Part shown: positions 30,079 through 38,765 of the stretch, piece after piece
Layout: the number at the start of each line of letters is the position of its first letter
How positions within the stretch are numbered: position 1 is the first letter of the stretch
Source of the DNA: Desulfovibrio sp.
GTDB lineage: Bacteria; Desulfobacterota; Desulfovibrionia; Desulfovibrionales; Desulfovibrionaceae
Reading direction: 5' to 3'
Assembly: GCA_031287575.1 (NCBI GenBank)
Contig: JAITSV010000053.1
Span: 1-64,000 of the forward strand
DNA: 64,000 nt
Program-made: the position numbers and the translations under genes
The notes under the pieces: model-generated
Databases searched by the model: none
What the model saw: only the letters and a program-made list of their open reading frames with translations
Told to the model about the DNA's origin: nothing

Positions 30079-30093
30079 TGAGAATTATTTTCA
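30079..30093. promoter_or_regulatory. Fur-like box TGAGAAT-T-ATTTTCA
   Basis: It matches the 7-1-7 Fur pattern TGATAAT-N-ATTATCA at all but two positions, in an AT-rich island in otherwise GC-rich DNA. It lies about 200 bp before the Hsp20 start. Known Fur boxes control iron genes; control of the heat-shock gene is inferred from position only. Confidence 0.5.
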
Positions 30094-30289
30094 AGTATGG
30101 ACCGGCGCACGCCGCCCGGCCGGACTTCGTATATGCCGCCGCCGTGTACGCCCGCCTTCTGGAACAGGTCATCGCCGCCCGGAAGAGGGGCAGCCCCTTT
30201 CCTACACGCCTTGCGCACGGCGGCCCGGCCATCCGGGGATCTGGCCGCGCGGTGTCCGTGCCGCCGGTGAAGACAACGGAGGAACCGCC

Positions 30290-30943
30290 ATGAAACTGGA
30301 CGCACTGCACCCCCGGAACTGGTTCCGCAGGAGTGCCGAACGCGAAGACGCCGGTTCCGACCGGCATGATGATGGACGCCTTGCGGCTCCCGTTCCCTAC
30401 GACGTGGAATGCGCCAACGAACGGGAAAAGATCCGCAGGCTCATGGAACTGGCAGGGGCGGAGGAACTGCTGTACGAAACCCTGCACCATCAGTCCGCCG
30501 AATGCGGCTTTGAGGGCACCCGCCGCCTGGCCGTGGACATCGCGGTGGAAGACGACGCCTACCTCGTGGTGGCCGACGTGCCCGGCCTGGTCCGCGCGCC
30601 GGCCAGTGACAGGGGCAACGGCGGAATCAGCGACGAAAGTGACGCGCTGGCCGACGCCCCCGACGACAACGCGGGAGTGGACGTGCGGGTGGACGGCAGA
30701 CGGCTGTTCATCACTGGCCGCATGGGCCCCTCGCCGCAGGACAAGGGGCGCGGCTGGCAACGCATGGAACGCAGGACCGGCACCTTCAGGCGCATTCTGG
30801 TGTTGCCGGATGATGCCGTGGCCGAAGGCGTATCCACTGCACTCAAGGATGGCGTGCTGACCGTGAGCATTCCGCGCGCCTCGTCCGAAGAGTGCCTGTG
30901 GGTGGCCGGCGACGAGGGCCTTCGCGCCGGGTGCCACGCCTGA
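30290..30943 (+). CDS. Hsp20/alpha-crystallin family small heat-shock protein
   Basis: A 217-residue protein. The alpha-crystallin domain begins near residue 78 (RRLAVDIAVEDDAYLVVADVPG) and ends with ERRTGTFRRILVLPDDA and the diagnostic ALKDGVLTVSIPRA. Between the first and second strands an Asp/Ser-rich insert (about 105-128) makes the domain longer than usual. The N-terminal arm (WFRRSAERED) is charged. Such proteins hold unfolded proteins without ATP. GGAGG at 30279-30283 supports the start. A Fur-like box lies upstream. Confidence 0.82.
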   Translation: MKLDALHPRNWFRRSAEREDAGSDRHDDGRLAAPVPYDVECANEREKIRRLMELAGAEELLYETLHHQSAECGFEGTRRLAVDIAVEDDAYLVVADVPGLVRAPASDRGNGGISDESDALADAPDDNAGVDVRVDGRRLFITGRMGPSPQDKGRGWQRMERRTGTFRRILVLPDDAVAEGVSTALKDGVLTVSIPRASSEECLWVAGDEGLRAGCHA

Positions 30944-31469
30944 GCCGGTCGTCCACCCGACGCAGGAAGGCATGCCATCTGACGCAGGAAGGCATGCCAC
31001 CTTGCGCCCAACCCCGCGCGGCATGCCGCGCACCAACCGCCGGGCCGCACTGGCACCCGGCGGCCACGCGATCCGAACCGCCCCGCGTTCGCGGAGTCCC
31101 GTCTCATGGGTTCCCGCAGGGGCATCGGACGCTCTCGCCACACCGACGGCGGAGGGGAAAACCCCTCCGCCGTTTTCCGTGTGCTCCGCCTGCGCAGGCC
31201 GGGGCATGCCCCGCGCCGTGCCCGGCCATCAGGACGGGCCCCTGGCCCGTCCGTCCCGCGCCTCCAGTCCCCCCCATCCCATGCCCGCCGGGGAACCCCG
31301 GCCCGACGCACATTCCGCCTGTCGCGCATTCCACCCTGTTGACACCTGCCGCGCAACCTGCCAGCCTGTCAGAGTAGACACTCCTCTTTTTTCACCCGTC
31401 CTTTCCACCCCTCGGCCCACGCGGCGCGGCCCGAAGGGTGCGCCACGCGCGCCGCACGGAGGGCAGGCC
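30944..31469. other. 526-bp intergenic region upstream of flavodiiron protein
   Basis: It contains a direct repeat of ACGCAGGAAGGCATGCCA (near 30960 and 30982, the second starting with GACGC), several GGCATGCC palindromes, and the strong terminator at 31146-31176. A TTGACA at 31339-31344 has no fitting -10 box. No gene is supported. Confidence 0.55.
31146..31176 (+). terminator. Rho-independent terminator
   Basis: ACGGCGGAGGGG, loop AAAA, CCCCTCCGCCGT, TTT: a perfect 12-bp stem with T run. It lies 200 bp after the Hsp20 stop and probably ends that transcript. Confidence 0.9.
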
Positions 31470-32663
31470 ATGCAACTTACCAACCGCGTCCACTGGGTGG
31501 GCAAGATCGACTGGGAACTGCGCACCTTTCACGGGCAGGAATATTCCACCCACAAGGGTTCCAGCTACAACGCCTACCTGGTGCGCGACCCCGGCGGCCG
31601 CACCGCGCTCATCGAGACGGTGTGGGGTCCGTACGCCCGCGAATTCGTGGACAACCTGGCGCGGGTGGTGGACCTTTCGTCCATCGACTACGTGGTGGCC
31701 AACCACGGCGAGCCGGACCACAGCGGCGCCCTGCCGGAGCTGATGCGCCACATCCCCAAGACGCCGGTGTACTGCTCGACCAACGGGGTCAAATCGCTGA
31801 AGGGCCAGTACCACGCGGACTGGGACTTCCGGGTGATGCGCACCGGCGACAAGCTTTCGCTGGGCAGCTGCGAACTGGTGTTCGTGGAAATGCCCATGCT
31901 TCACTGGCCCGATTCCATGATGTGCTACCTGACCGGCGAAAACGTGCTGTTCAGCAACGATGCCTTCGGCCAGCACTACGCATCCGAACTGATGTTCGCG
32001 GACCTGGTGGACGAGTGCGAACTGTGGGCGGAGGCCATCAAGTACTACGCCAACATCCTTACCCCGTTCAGCCCGCTGGTGACGAAAAAGATCGACGAGG
32101 TGCTGGGCCTGGGCCTGGCCGTGGACATGATCTGCCCCAGCCACGGGGTGATCTGGCGCAAGGACCCGTTGCAGATCGTGCGGCGCTACCAGCAATGGGC
32201 GGCCAACTACGCCGAGCACCAACTGACCGTGGTCTACGACACCATGTGGAATTCCACCCGGCGCATGGCCGAGGCCATCGCCGCCGGGGCCGTGCAGGCC
32301 GACCCCACGCTGACGGTGAAACTGTTCAACTCCGGGCTGGTGGACAAGAACGACATCATCACCCAGATCTTCCGGTCCAAGGTGCTTGCCGTGGGGTCGC
32401 CCACGGTGAACCGGGGCGTGCTGACCTCTGTTGCGGGCCTGCTGGAAGAGGTGGAAGGGCTGAAGTTCCGGGGCAAGAAGGCCGCCGCCTTCGGCTCGTA
32501 CGGCTGGAGCGGCGAATCGCCCAAGGTGCTGGCCGAGCGGCTGGCCAAGTGCGGCTTCTCGCAGGTGGGCGACCCCGCCCGCGAAGCCTGGAACCCCGAC
32601 GACGAAGGGCTGGAACGCTGCCGCGCCCTGGGCCGTCAGCTGGCCGAGGCCGCCGGGGAATAG
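31470..32663 (+). CDS. FprA-family flavodiiron protein (rubredoxin:oxygen oxidoreductase type)
   Basis: A 397-residue enzyme that reduces oxygen to water, or NO to N2O, with electrons from rubredoxin; it protects anaerobes. The N-terminal metallo-beta-lactamase-like domain holds the diiron site: H79, E81 and D83 in NHGEPDHSG, H145 in LHWPDS, D164 in SNDAFG, H225 in SHGVIW. The flavodoxin domain starts near 252 (VVYDTMWNSTRRMA) and includes GSPTVNRG and FGSYGWSGES. The metal ligands correspond within one residue to the numbering known for the Desulfovibrio gigas enzyme. GGAGGG before the ATG supports the start. No rubredoxin gene is adjacent. Confidence 0.95.
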   Translation: MQLTNRVHWVGKIDWELRTFHGQEYSTHKGSSYNAYLVRDPGGRTALIETVWGPYAREFVDNLARVVDLSSIDYVVANHGEPDHSGALPELMRHIPKTPVYCSTNGVKSLKGQYHADWDFRVMRTGDKLSLGSCELVFVEMPMLHWPDSMMCYLTGENVLFSNDAFGQHYASELMFADLVDECELWAEAIKYYANILTPFSPLVTKKIDEVLGLGLAVDMICPSHGVIWRKDPLQIVRRYQQWAANYAEHQLTVVYDTMWNSTRRMAEAIAAGAVQADPTLTVKLFNSGLVDKNDIITQIFRSKVLAVGSPTVNRGVLTSVAGLLEEVEGLKFRGKKAAAFGSYGWSGESPKVLAERLAKCGFSQVGDPAREAWNPDDEGLERCRALGRQLAEAAGE

Positions 32664-33065
32664 CCGGGGGCTGGGTGCATTGATCCGTGCAGGGCTGCCG
32701 GATGCATGCTGTGTCACCGGGCGCGGGGAAACCCGCGCCCGGTTCAGCTTGTTGACAACGTCTGTTTTTTGGGCGCCTCCGGCGGCCAAGTGGCTACCGC
32801 CCCTTGGAACCCCGTATTTTACGATCTCCAAATGTACAGGAAATACACACAATTTCTTCAGAGAAAGGGGCGGAGAAACAAAGCAGAGTACCTCATTCTT
32901 GTGTCGCCGTGCATCGGCGCATGGGCCTTGCCGAATTCGCCGTTCTCCCTGCGTTCATTGACGGCACACCACGCCGCCCCCTATGACGGCCACAGGCAGG
33001 GCGCGTCCCGCACACACCATGCGGACGACCCATGCCTTCATCGCCACCTCCACCACGAGGAACCC
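32664..33065. other. 402-bp intergenic region before the methyltransferase
   Basis: It begins with a terminator-like hairpin (32719-32740). An AT-rich patch follows at about 32815-32900 with GTATTTTACGATC. A TTGACA at 32752 lacks a partner -10 box. No gene is supported on either strand. Confidence 0.5.
32719..32740 (+). terminator. Terminator-like hairpin after the flavodiiron protein
   Basis: GGGCGCGGG, loop GAAA, CCCGCGCCC: a perfect 9-bp stem with a GNRA-type loop. Only a weak T-containing tail (GGTTCAGCTTGTT) follows. Confidence 0.6.
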
Positions 33066-34316
33066 ATGCACCGCCGCACCCCGCCCTTTGCGGGCGAATC
33101 CTACGCCACCGGGGCCTGAGCGCCGCCGCAGGCCCCGGGCGGGGCCGCCGCGTCATCCCCCGCCGCATCCGCTTCCGCCTCTCCGTTCCCGTCCGGGTGC
33201 GCACCCGGCGGGCATGCCCCCGCCACGCTGAGCCCGGCGGAACGGGCGCTTGTGGCCCGCGCCGTGCGCGACCGCTTCATCGCCGTGGCCCAGGGGCCGG
33301 AGGGCAAGTTCCGCTATCCCGTGGGCGACGCCGGGCTGGCTGGCCTTGGCTATGACGGTGCGCTGACCGACCGCCTGCCCGCCGCCGTGCGCGCCCATTT
33401 CTGCGGGGTGGGCAACCCCTTCGCCGCCGTGGACGCCTGCGTGTGGCCGCCGGTGTGCCTGCTGCCCCCACCGCCGCCCGCCGGATCCCCCTCCGCTGCG
33501 GGCAGCGGCGTGCCCGGCGATATCTTTTGCGACATGCCGGACGCGGAACTGGATGCCCCGGTGTGCTTTGGCGACAGCCCCGACGACATACCCAGTGACA
33601 GCGCGAATCACGGCCCCGCCGCCCCCCGCGACCGTTGCCTGCCCCCGGAACTGGCCGCCTGTCCGGTGCGCCCCGGCGATGCCGTGCTGGACGTGGGCTG
33701 CGGCGCGGGGGTGGACACCCTGTGCGCCGCCCTGCTGGCCGAGCCGGACGGCGCGGTGACCGGGGCCGACGCCAGCCCGCACATGCTGGACCGCGCCCGC
33801 GCCAATCTGGCCGCCGCGAATGTCGCCATGGACGCAGCCGCGACCCGGCCCGCTCCGTCGCAGTCCGGCTCAAACCTGTCCGGACCAGACCCGGCCGAAA
33901 CAGACTCGGCCGAAACAGACTCGGTCGGACGAGATAGCCAGTCCGCCCGGATTCGCTTCGTGGAGACCGGGGCGGAGTGCCTGCCCTTTGCCTCCGGCAG
34001 TTTCGACGTGGTCATTTCCAACGGGGTGTTCAGCCTGATAGTGGACAAGCCCGCCGCATTGCGCGAAATCCACAGGGTGCTGCGGCCCGGTGGCCGCCTG
34101 CGCCTGGCCGACCAGATGCTGGACGGTCCCGCCCCGCAGGGCGCGGACGTGGTGTCCAGCTGGTTCCGCTGACAGGGCGGCGCCGTACCGGGAACGGAGT
34201 TCCTGGCCATGCTCCGCGAGGCGGGATTTCACGATGCGGCCTGCCTGGGCCGCACAGGCTACCGCAGTTCGTCCGTCACCGAAGGGATGCTGTTCGCCGC
34301 CACCAGAGCGGAATGA
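33066..34316 (+). CDS. SAM-dependent methyltransferase, candidate selenoprotein with two in-frame TGA codons
   Basis: Read through TGA 33117 and TGA 34170, this is a 416-residue class I methyltransferase. ATG 33066 has GAGG at 33056-33059. Landmarks: VRDRFIAVAQGPEGKFRYP, GLGYDGALTDRLP, CGVGNPFA, SAM motif I VLDVGCGAGVDT, SFDVVISNGVFSL, and VLRPGGRLRLADQ. After TGA 34170 the frame goes on sensibly (QGGAVPGTEFLAMLREAGF, then GRTGYRSSSV) to a stop at 34314. In ArsM-like relatives a Cys normally precedes this GGA segment, so selenocysteine would replace it. Hairpins follow both TGAs at a bacterial SECIS distance. GC-rich third positions persist through both TGAs. A double nonsense pseudogene is the alternative. 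A low-complexity insert lies at residues about 262-292. Confidence 0.6.
33131..33146 (+). other. Possible SECIS hairpin after TGA 33117
   Basis: GGCCCC, loop GGGC, GGGGCC; the loop begins 18 nt after the TGA. G-C hairpins arise easily by chance here, so this one is weak support. Confidence 0.3.
34188..34206 (+). other. Candidate bacterial SECIS hairpin after TGA 34170
   Basis: CCGGGAAC, loop GGA, GTTCCTGG: an 8-bp stem with one G-U pair. The loop opens 24 nt after the TGA, within the range used by bacterial SECIS elements, and starts with G as expected for SelB contact. Confidence 0.5.
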
Positions 34317-34426
34317 TCCCGCCCGCACTGCCGCGCGCCGCAACCCGCGCGCCCGGCCAGCATGCCGGACACATCATGCATCACCCGCGTCACCACGCGT
34401 CACGACACCTCACGGGAGAACCGCAC

Positions 34427-34792
34427 ATGACCACCCCCGCCGCCGCTTCCGGCCTGCCCGCCATCACCTGGGACGACTTCGAGAAGGTGGAACTGCGCAC
34501 CGGCACCATCGTGCAGGTGGAACCGTTTCCGGAGGCCCGCAGCCCCGCGTGGAAGGTGTGGGCCGACTTCGGGCCGGGCATCGGCGTGCTGAAGTCCAGC
34601 GCGCGCATCACCCACCTGTACAAGGCGGACGACCTGCTGGGCCGCCAGATCCTCGGCGTGGTGAACTTTCCGCCCCGGCAGATCGGGCCGTTCCGCTCGG
34701 AATTCCTGGTCACCGGCTTTGCGCAGGCGGACGGCAGCGTGGTGCTGGCCGTGCCGGAACGGCCCGTGGACAACGGCCTGAAGCTGGCCTGA
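34427..34792 (+). CDS. csaA: CsaA-like tRNA-binding domain protein
   Basis: A 121-residue protein that is almost entirely an EMAP-II/OB-fold tRNA-binding domain: WDDFEKVELRTGTIVQVEPFPEARSPAWK (cited as VELRTGTIV), FGPGIGVLKSSARIT, LGRQILGVVNFPPRQIGPFRSE (cited as VVNFPPRQIGPF) and DNGLKLA. These are the features of CsaA, a small protein reported to have chaperone-like and export-related effects. GGGAG precedes the ATG. It sits alone between the methyltransferase and a hydantoinase-type gene. Confidence 0.88.
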   Translation: MTTPAAASGLPAITWDDFEKVELRTGTIVQVEPFPEARSPAWKVWADFGPGIGVLKSSARITHLYKADDLLGRQILGVVNFPPRQIGPFRSEFLVTGFAQADGSVVLAVPERPVDNGLKLA

Positions 34793-34916
34793 GGCTCGCC
34801 TGAAGCTCACCTGACCGGGCATCCGGTTTGTCCCTTCGCCCGTTGGCGCTGTTGAGCAAGCCGTCTCCAGCCCGACAGATTTCCGACATCATCCCCCCGC
34901 ATTACAAGGTTTTTCC

Positions 34917-37076
34917 ATGACCAGCCAAACCGACACCCCCACCGCCAGCAACGCCCCCGATCCGCTCGATCAACCTGATCAGCCCGATCAAACCTCACCG
35001 GCCACCCGTCCCGTACGCTACGTCATGGGCGTGGACACCGGCGGTACCTGCACCGACGCCGTCCTGGTGGACGCCGCCACCCGCCGGGTGGTGGCATCGG
35101 CCAAGCGGCCCACCACCCACCACGACCTTGGCCGGGGCATGGCCGGGGCCATGGCCGCCGCGCTGGCCGCGTCCGGCCTGCCCGCCAGCGCCGTGGACCT
35201 GGTCTCCGTGTCCACCACGCTGGCCACCAACGCCGTGGTGGAAGGGCAGGGGGCCGAGGTGGGGCTGTTCATCATCGGCTACGCCGGGCGCATCACCGTG
35301 CCCTGCGCCTCCATGGACGCCATCCCCGGCGGTCACAAGCTGGACGGCTCGGAAGAGGAGCCGCTGGCGCTGCACCGGCTGGTGGACGCCATCCGCCTGA
35401 TGCAGAACCGAGTGGACGCCTACGCCGTGTGCGGCATGATGAGCTTCGTGAACCCGGCCCACGAACTGGTGGCGGAACGGGCCATCGGGATGGTGGACCC
35501 CAAGCCGGTGTTCTGCTCGCACCTGGCCAGTTCGCGCGCGGGCATGAAGGAACGCGCGGCCACGGCGGTGCTCAACGCCCGGCTGCTGCCGGTGATGCGC
35601 CGCTTTCTGGACGGGGTGCGCACCGCGCTGGAGGACCTGGGCATCGCCGCCCCCGTGGTGGTGGTGCGCGGCGACGCCACGGCCATGCCCATGGACGCGG
35701 CCCTGCGCAACGCATCGGCCACCGTGGCCAGCGGCCCCGCCGCCATGGCCGGGTACGGCGCGGCGCATGCAGCCGGTAGACTGCCAAGTGGCAAGGAAGA
35801 CGCCGGTCGGCTGCCGGGAAAGGGCGCGGGCAGGAACGCGGCTTCGCCCGCCACGGTGCCAAGCGCAGCGCCGAATGCCTTGCCGGGTACGTCACCGTAT
35901 CCCTCGGCAAACACCGACACCCCGCCCCCGCCGGACGCCCTTATCGTGGACGTGGGGGGCACCACCACCGACGTCACCCTGCTGCGCCGGGGCCGCCCGG
36001 TCATCCAGGCCGACGGCATGGTGGTGGGCGATTGGGAAACCCACGTGGAAGCCGTGGAAATGTTCACCGTGGGCGTGGGCGGCGACAGCCTGGTGCGGCC
36101 GGAGGCGGACGGCACGCTGTCCGTGGGGCCGCTGCGGGTGGTGCCGCTGTGCATGGCCGGTCCCCTGCCGGACCCGGCACAATGGCTGCGCGCCGGGGGC
36201 CGGGCGCGGTGCGTCTGTCCCGTGCGCCGTGAGGGCGCATGCGATGAAAAGGCGGGACCTGCCCCGTCTGGCCCGTCTGGCCCGTCCGGCCCATCCCCCC
36301 AATCCGCTGACGCCGCCGAACGCGCGGTGCTGGACCACCTGAACGCCCACGGCCCCACCCCGGCGGGCGACCTGCTGCGCGCGCTGCGCCTGCCGGAAAG
36401 CACGCTGGAGCGGGCCATCGACAGGCTGGTGCGCCAGCGCACCGTGCAGGTGACCGGGTTCACCCCCACCGACGCCTTGCACGTGCTGGGCCTGCTGGAC
36501 CTTTCCGATGTACCGGATTTGCCGCCGGGAGCGGGCAACACCGCCGCCGCGCTGGCCGGGGCGCGGGCGCTGGCCCAATTGTTGGACAAGTCGCTGCCGC
36601 CCGTCGCGGAGGGCGAATCCGCGCTGGGGGATGCCGAAACCGGGGCGGAGACTGCCGCCGCGTCGGCAACCGTTCCCGGCGAGCCTTTCGATACCGTACC
36701 GGGTAGCGCAGCATCCGGCGACATCACATCCGGCTTCTCCGGCACCCCGCCCAACACCCCGCAGGACGCCGCCCGCGCCGTGCTGGCCGCCGCCAGCCAG
36801 CGCATCGAGGATGCCGTGGTCCAGCACGTGGCCCGGCGCGAAGTGGGCGGCAACTTCGCGGCGTATCTGGCCCAGCGGCACCGGCATGCGCTGCTGCGGG
36901 TCAACGTGGCGCTGGGGGTGCCCATGGTGGGCATCGGCGCGGCGTCGCGCCACCTGCTGCCAGCCGTGGCGCGGGCGCTGTCCACCACGGTGACCTTTCC
37001 GGCCCGCTACGACGTGGGCAACGCCCTGGGCGCGGCCCTGCTGGCGCTGGGCGAAGGGGATGCCGCCGGGGAGTGA
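34917..37076 (+). CDS. Hydantoinase/oxoprolinase family protein
   Basis: A 719-residue protein related to hydantoinase A and 5-oxoprolinase. An N-terminal disordered stretch (about 1-33, Asp/Pro/Gln repeats) precedes the ASKHA-type fold: GVDTGGTCTDAVLVD, STTLATNAVVEGQG, SFVNPAHE and, in the second half, DALIVDVGGTTTDVTLL and EMFTVGVGGDSLV. Toward the C-terminus a winged-helix-like stretch (LLRALRLPESTLERAIDRL) is followed by a closing subdomain (RVNVALGVPMVGIGAASRHLL). Three low-complexity inserts enlarge it. Substrate unknown; no hydantoinase B or transporter is adjacent. The ribosome site is weak (CAAGG). Confidence 0.85.
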   Translation: MTSQTDTPTASNAPDPLDQPDQPDQTSPATRPVRYVMGVDTGGTCTDAVLVDAATRRVVASAKRPTTHHDLGRGMAGAMAAALAASGLPASAVDLVSVSTTLATNAVVEGQGAEVGLFIIGYAGRITVPCASMDAIPGGHKLDGSEEEPLALHRLVDAIRLMQNRVDAYAVCGMMSFVNPAHELVAERAIGMVDPKPVFCSHLASSRAGMKERAATAVLNARLLPVMRRFLDGVRTALEDLGIAAPVVVVRGDATAMPMDAALRNASATVASGPAAMAGYGAAHAAGRLPSGKEDAGRLPGKGAGRNAASPATVPSAAPNALPGTSPYPSANTDTPPPPDALIVDVGGTTTDVTLLRRGRPVIQADGMVVGDWETHVEAVEMFTVGVGGDSLVRPEADGTLSVGPLRVVPLCMAGPLPDPAQWLRAGGRARCVCPVRREGACDEKAGPAPSGPSGPSGPSPQSADAAERAVLDHLNAHGPTPAGDLLRALRLPESTLERAIDRLVRQRTVQVTGFTPTDALHVLGLLDLSDVPDLPPGAGNTAAALAGARALAQLLDKSLPPVAEGESALGDAETGAETAAASATVPGEPFDTVPGSAASGDITSGFSGTPPNTPQDAARAVLAAASQRIEDAVVQHVARREVGGNFAAYLAQRHRHALLRVNVALGVPMVGIGAASRHLLPAVARALSTTVTFPARYDVGNALGAALLALGEGDAAGE

Positions 37077-37140
37077 CCGTCGTACGGATGCTGCTCACTT
37101 CGCCATCTTGACGCGGACCACCCTTTCAGCGCACCGTCAC

Positions 37141-37200
37141 CGGGCCGAGCCGGGCCGAGCCGGGCCGAGCCGGGCGGGTCCGGGCGGGTCCGGGCGGTTC
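37141..37200. repeat. 10-bp tandem repeat, six units
   Basis: CGGGCCGAGC three times, CGGGCGGGTC twice, then CGGGCGGTTC. It is noncoding, between the hydantoinase gene and the His/Cys-rich small protein. Confidence 0.9.
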
Positions 37201-37345
37201 CCAGCGATTCCGGGAAGTCCGGGGCGGGGCGGCATTCGCGCCACCTCGCACCGCCTGCAACGCACGCGCCCCCTGCCCCCCCCGCCGATACGCGCGCAAC
37301 CACCGTCACGCACCACCGCCGCCACGCGGCGCGCAAGGATACCCC

Positions 37346-37765
37346 ATGCACAGCCACGATCCTTTCCAGCCCCCCAAAGCCGACGCCTGCGGCTGCGGCC
37401 ACGACCATGACCACGACTGCCAGTGCGCCGCCGGGGCGCACCGTCCGTCCTGCTTCGACGCCGCGCTGGAAGTGGCCAGCGAATGCGAGGACTGCCGCGT
37501 GGTGCACGCCTGGCTGCACCTGCACGGCAAATGGGTGCTGCACGCCTGGGGCGAAACCGACGAGGCCGTGTACGACCTGACGGAAACCCGCAACCCGCAG
37601 CCCCGCGCGGACTACTACGCCCGCAACGGCGTGACCGAAGAACGCCTGCGCCGCTACGGCCGGGTGGAATTCTTCACCATCATGGCCGACACCGGCAGCT
37701 TCGGCCCCTTCGACGCCGCCTTCTTCTTCGCGCCGGAAAGCGACACCGATCCGCTGGCGCGGTAG
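37346..37765 (+). CDS. Hypothetical protein with His/Cys-rich N-terminus
   Basis: A 139-residue soluble protein that I do not recognise. The first 37 residues contain CGCGHDHDHDCQC and resemble metal-binding tails of nickel or zinc proteins. The rest has a compact mixed sequence (CRVVHAWLHLHGKWVLHAWGE, cited as WLHLHGKWVLHAWGE; VYDLTETR; YGRVEFFTIM). A metal-handling role is a guess from composition. AAGGA precedes the ATG, and a terminator follows the stop. Confidence 0.65.
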   Translation: MHSHDPFQPPKADACGCGHDHDHDCQCAAGAHRPSCFDAALEVASECEDCRVVHAWLHLHGKWVLHAWGETDEAVYDLTETRNPQPRADYYARNGVTEERLRRYGRVEFFTIMADTGSFGPFDAAFFFAPESDTDPLAR

Positions 37766-37813
37766 CCTGCGCACCGACCTGCGCGCCACGCCACCCCATT
37801 CCCTGCAAACACC

Positions 37814-37846
37814 ACGGGCCGAAGGTTCACTCCTCCGGCCCGTTTG
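37814..37846. terminator. Terminator between convergent genes
   Basis: ACGGGCCG at 37814-37821 pairs with CGGCCCGT at 37836-37843, then TT. It serves the small protein and perhaps the leftward gene ending at 37950. Confidence 0.65.
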
Positions 37847-37949
37847 CGTGGTTTCGCCCCATGGTCCCAGTCCTCGGCAACCGCCCGCAACCAGCGCGGA
37901 CGTCTGGCGGTATCCTTTCCCGCGCCCGCCTGCCATCGGCATGCGCCGC

Positions 37950-38765
37950 CTATTGCGGCCCACCCTCCACCGCCGCCGGAATGTCATCCTTGTCCGGGCG
38001 GGCACAGCCCACGGCCAGCAGGTCCACCACGCGGTGGGGATCGGTATCCCGTACCAGCGCGACCACCCGGTACCGCTCGCAGGAAGGCATGGTGCGCCCC
38101 ACGGGGGTATGCGCGAACCGCTCCAACCCGTCGAGAAACTGGTCCTCCTCGTCCCCGACGATATCGAAATTGCCCATGCTGCCGCCGGAATAGACACCCG
38201 TCATTTCCACCGTCACCAGACGGGCGCGCCGCACCAGTTCCACCTCGTGCAATTCCGAGGGCATGACCATCTGCCACCATGAGGGGTCTCGCGTGCCTTT
38301 GCCTCGAACCCGGCATACGTCACCTTCCGCACACACGGCCCGCACCGTGCTTTCCAGAGGAAAACCTTCGGGAATTACCAGATTGTCCTCCGTGACCTGC
38401 GGGGAGCTCAAAAACAGATAGCCATCCGTCTGCCTGCCAAGAACGCCTGTTACGTCGAAATCCCCAGGTGTTGCTGCCACAAGACGCCGCACCGAACTGA
38501 CAAGGACAAACTCGTTGCCAAGGCGCTCTATTTTTTTTTCTACACCCACTATACGGCACAGATCACCGAATGCGCAGACTGCATGGATACTACGCGTAAC
38601 TCGTGGGTCAATCCCCAGCCCGGAGCTTGTCCCAGAGTAATATATCGATCCCCTGCCCACTATTCCTGTGCGGGCAACATGTCCTTCCTCACATGATGCA
38701 TCGCTTTGTGCATAGAAGAGAAAAAAAACAAGCATTGCAAAATGTGCAATCCTACTCCTCACCAC
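37950..38765 (-). CDS. Secreted protein of unknown function, possible immunity partner
   Basis: A 271-residue protein with an N-terminal signal peptide (RIAHFAMLVFFLFYAQSDA) and no clear lipobox. The mature part has paired cysteines (CAFGDLCR, CAEGDVCR) that suggest two related subdomains, one from about 60 and one from about 145. GTG start at 38765 or 38762; GGAGG lies upstream inside the preceding gene. Its start overlaps the end of the peptidoglycan-hydrolase-like gene by 14 bp, so the two are coupled. DNA of its first half is much more AT-rich than neighbours, a sign of transfer. A periplasmic immunity role is inferred only from context. Confidence 0.65.
   Translation of the reverse strand: MVRSRIAHFAMLVFFLFYAQSDASCEEGHVARTGIVGRGSIYYSGTSSGLGIDPRVTRSIHAVCAFGDLCRIVGVEKKIERLGNEFVLVSSVRRLVAATPGDFDVTGVLGRQTDGYLFLSSPQVTEDNLVIPEGFPLESTVRAVCAEGDVCRVRGKGTRDPSWWQMVMPSELHEVELVRRARLVTVEMTGVYSGGSMGNFDIVGDEEDQFLDGLERFAHTPVGRTMPSCERYRVVALVRDTDPHRVVDLLAVGCARPDKDDIPAAVEGGPQ

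Noticed and set aside
30078..30293. 71-codon frame between the Fur-like box and the Hsp20 gene
   Set aside because: No ribosome site, no hydrophobic or domain pattern, and it overlaps the Hsp20 ribosome site.
31339..31344. TTGACA as promoter of the flavodiiron gene
   Set aside because: No acceptable -10 box at 15-19 bp.
32752..32757. TTGACA before the methyltransferase
   Set aside because: No acceptable -10 box; the following sequence is TTTTTTGGGCG.
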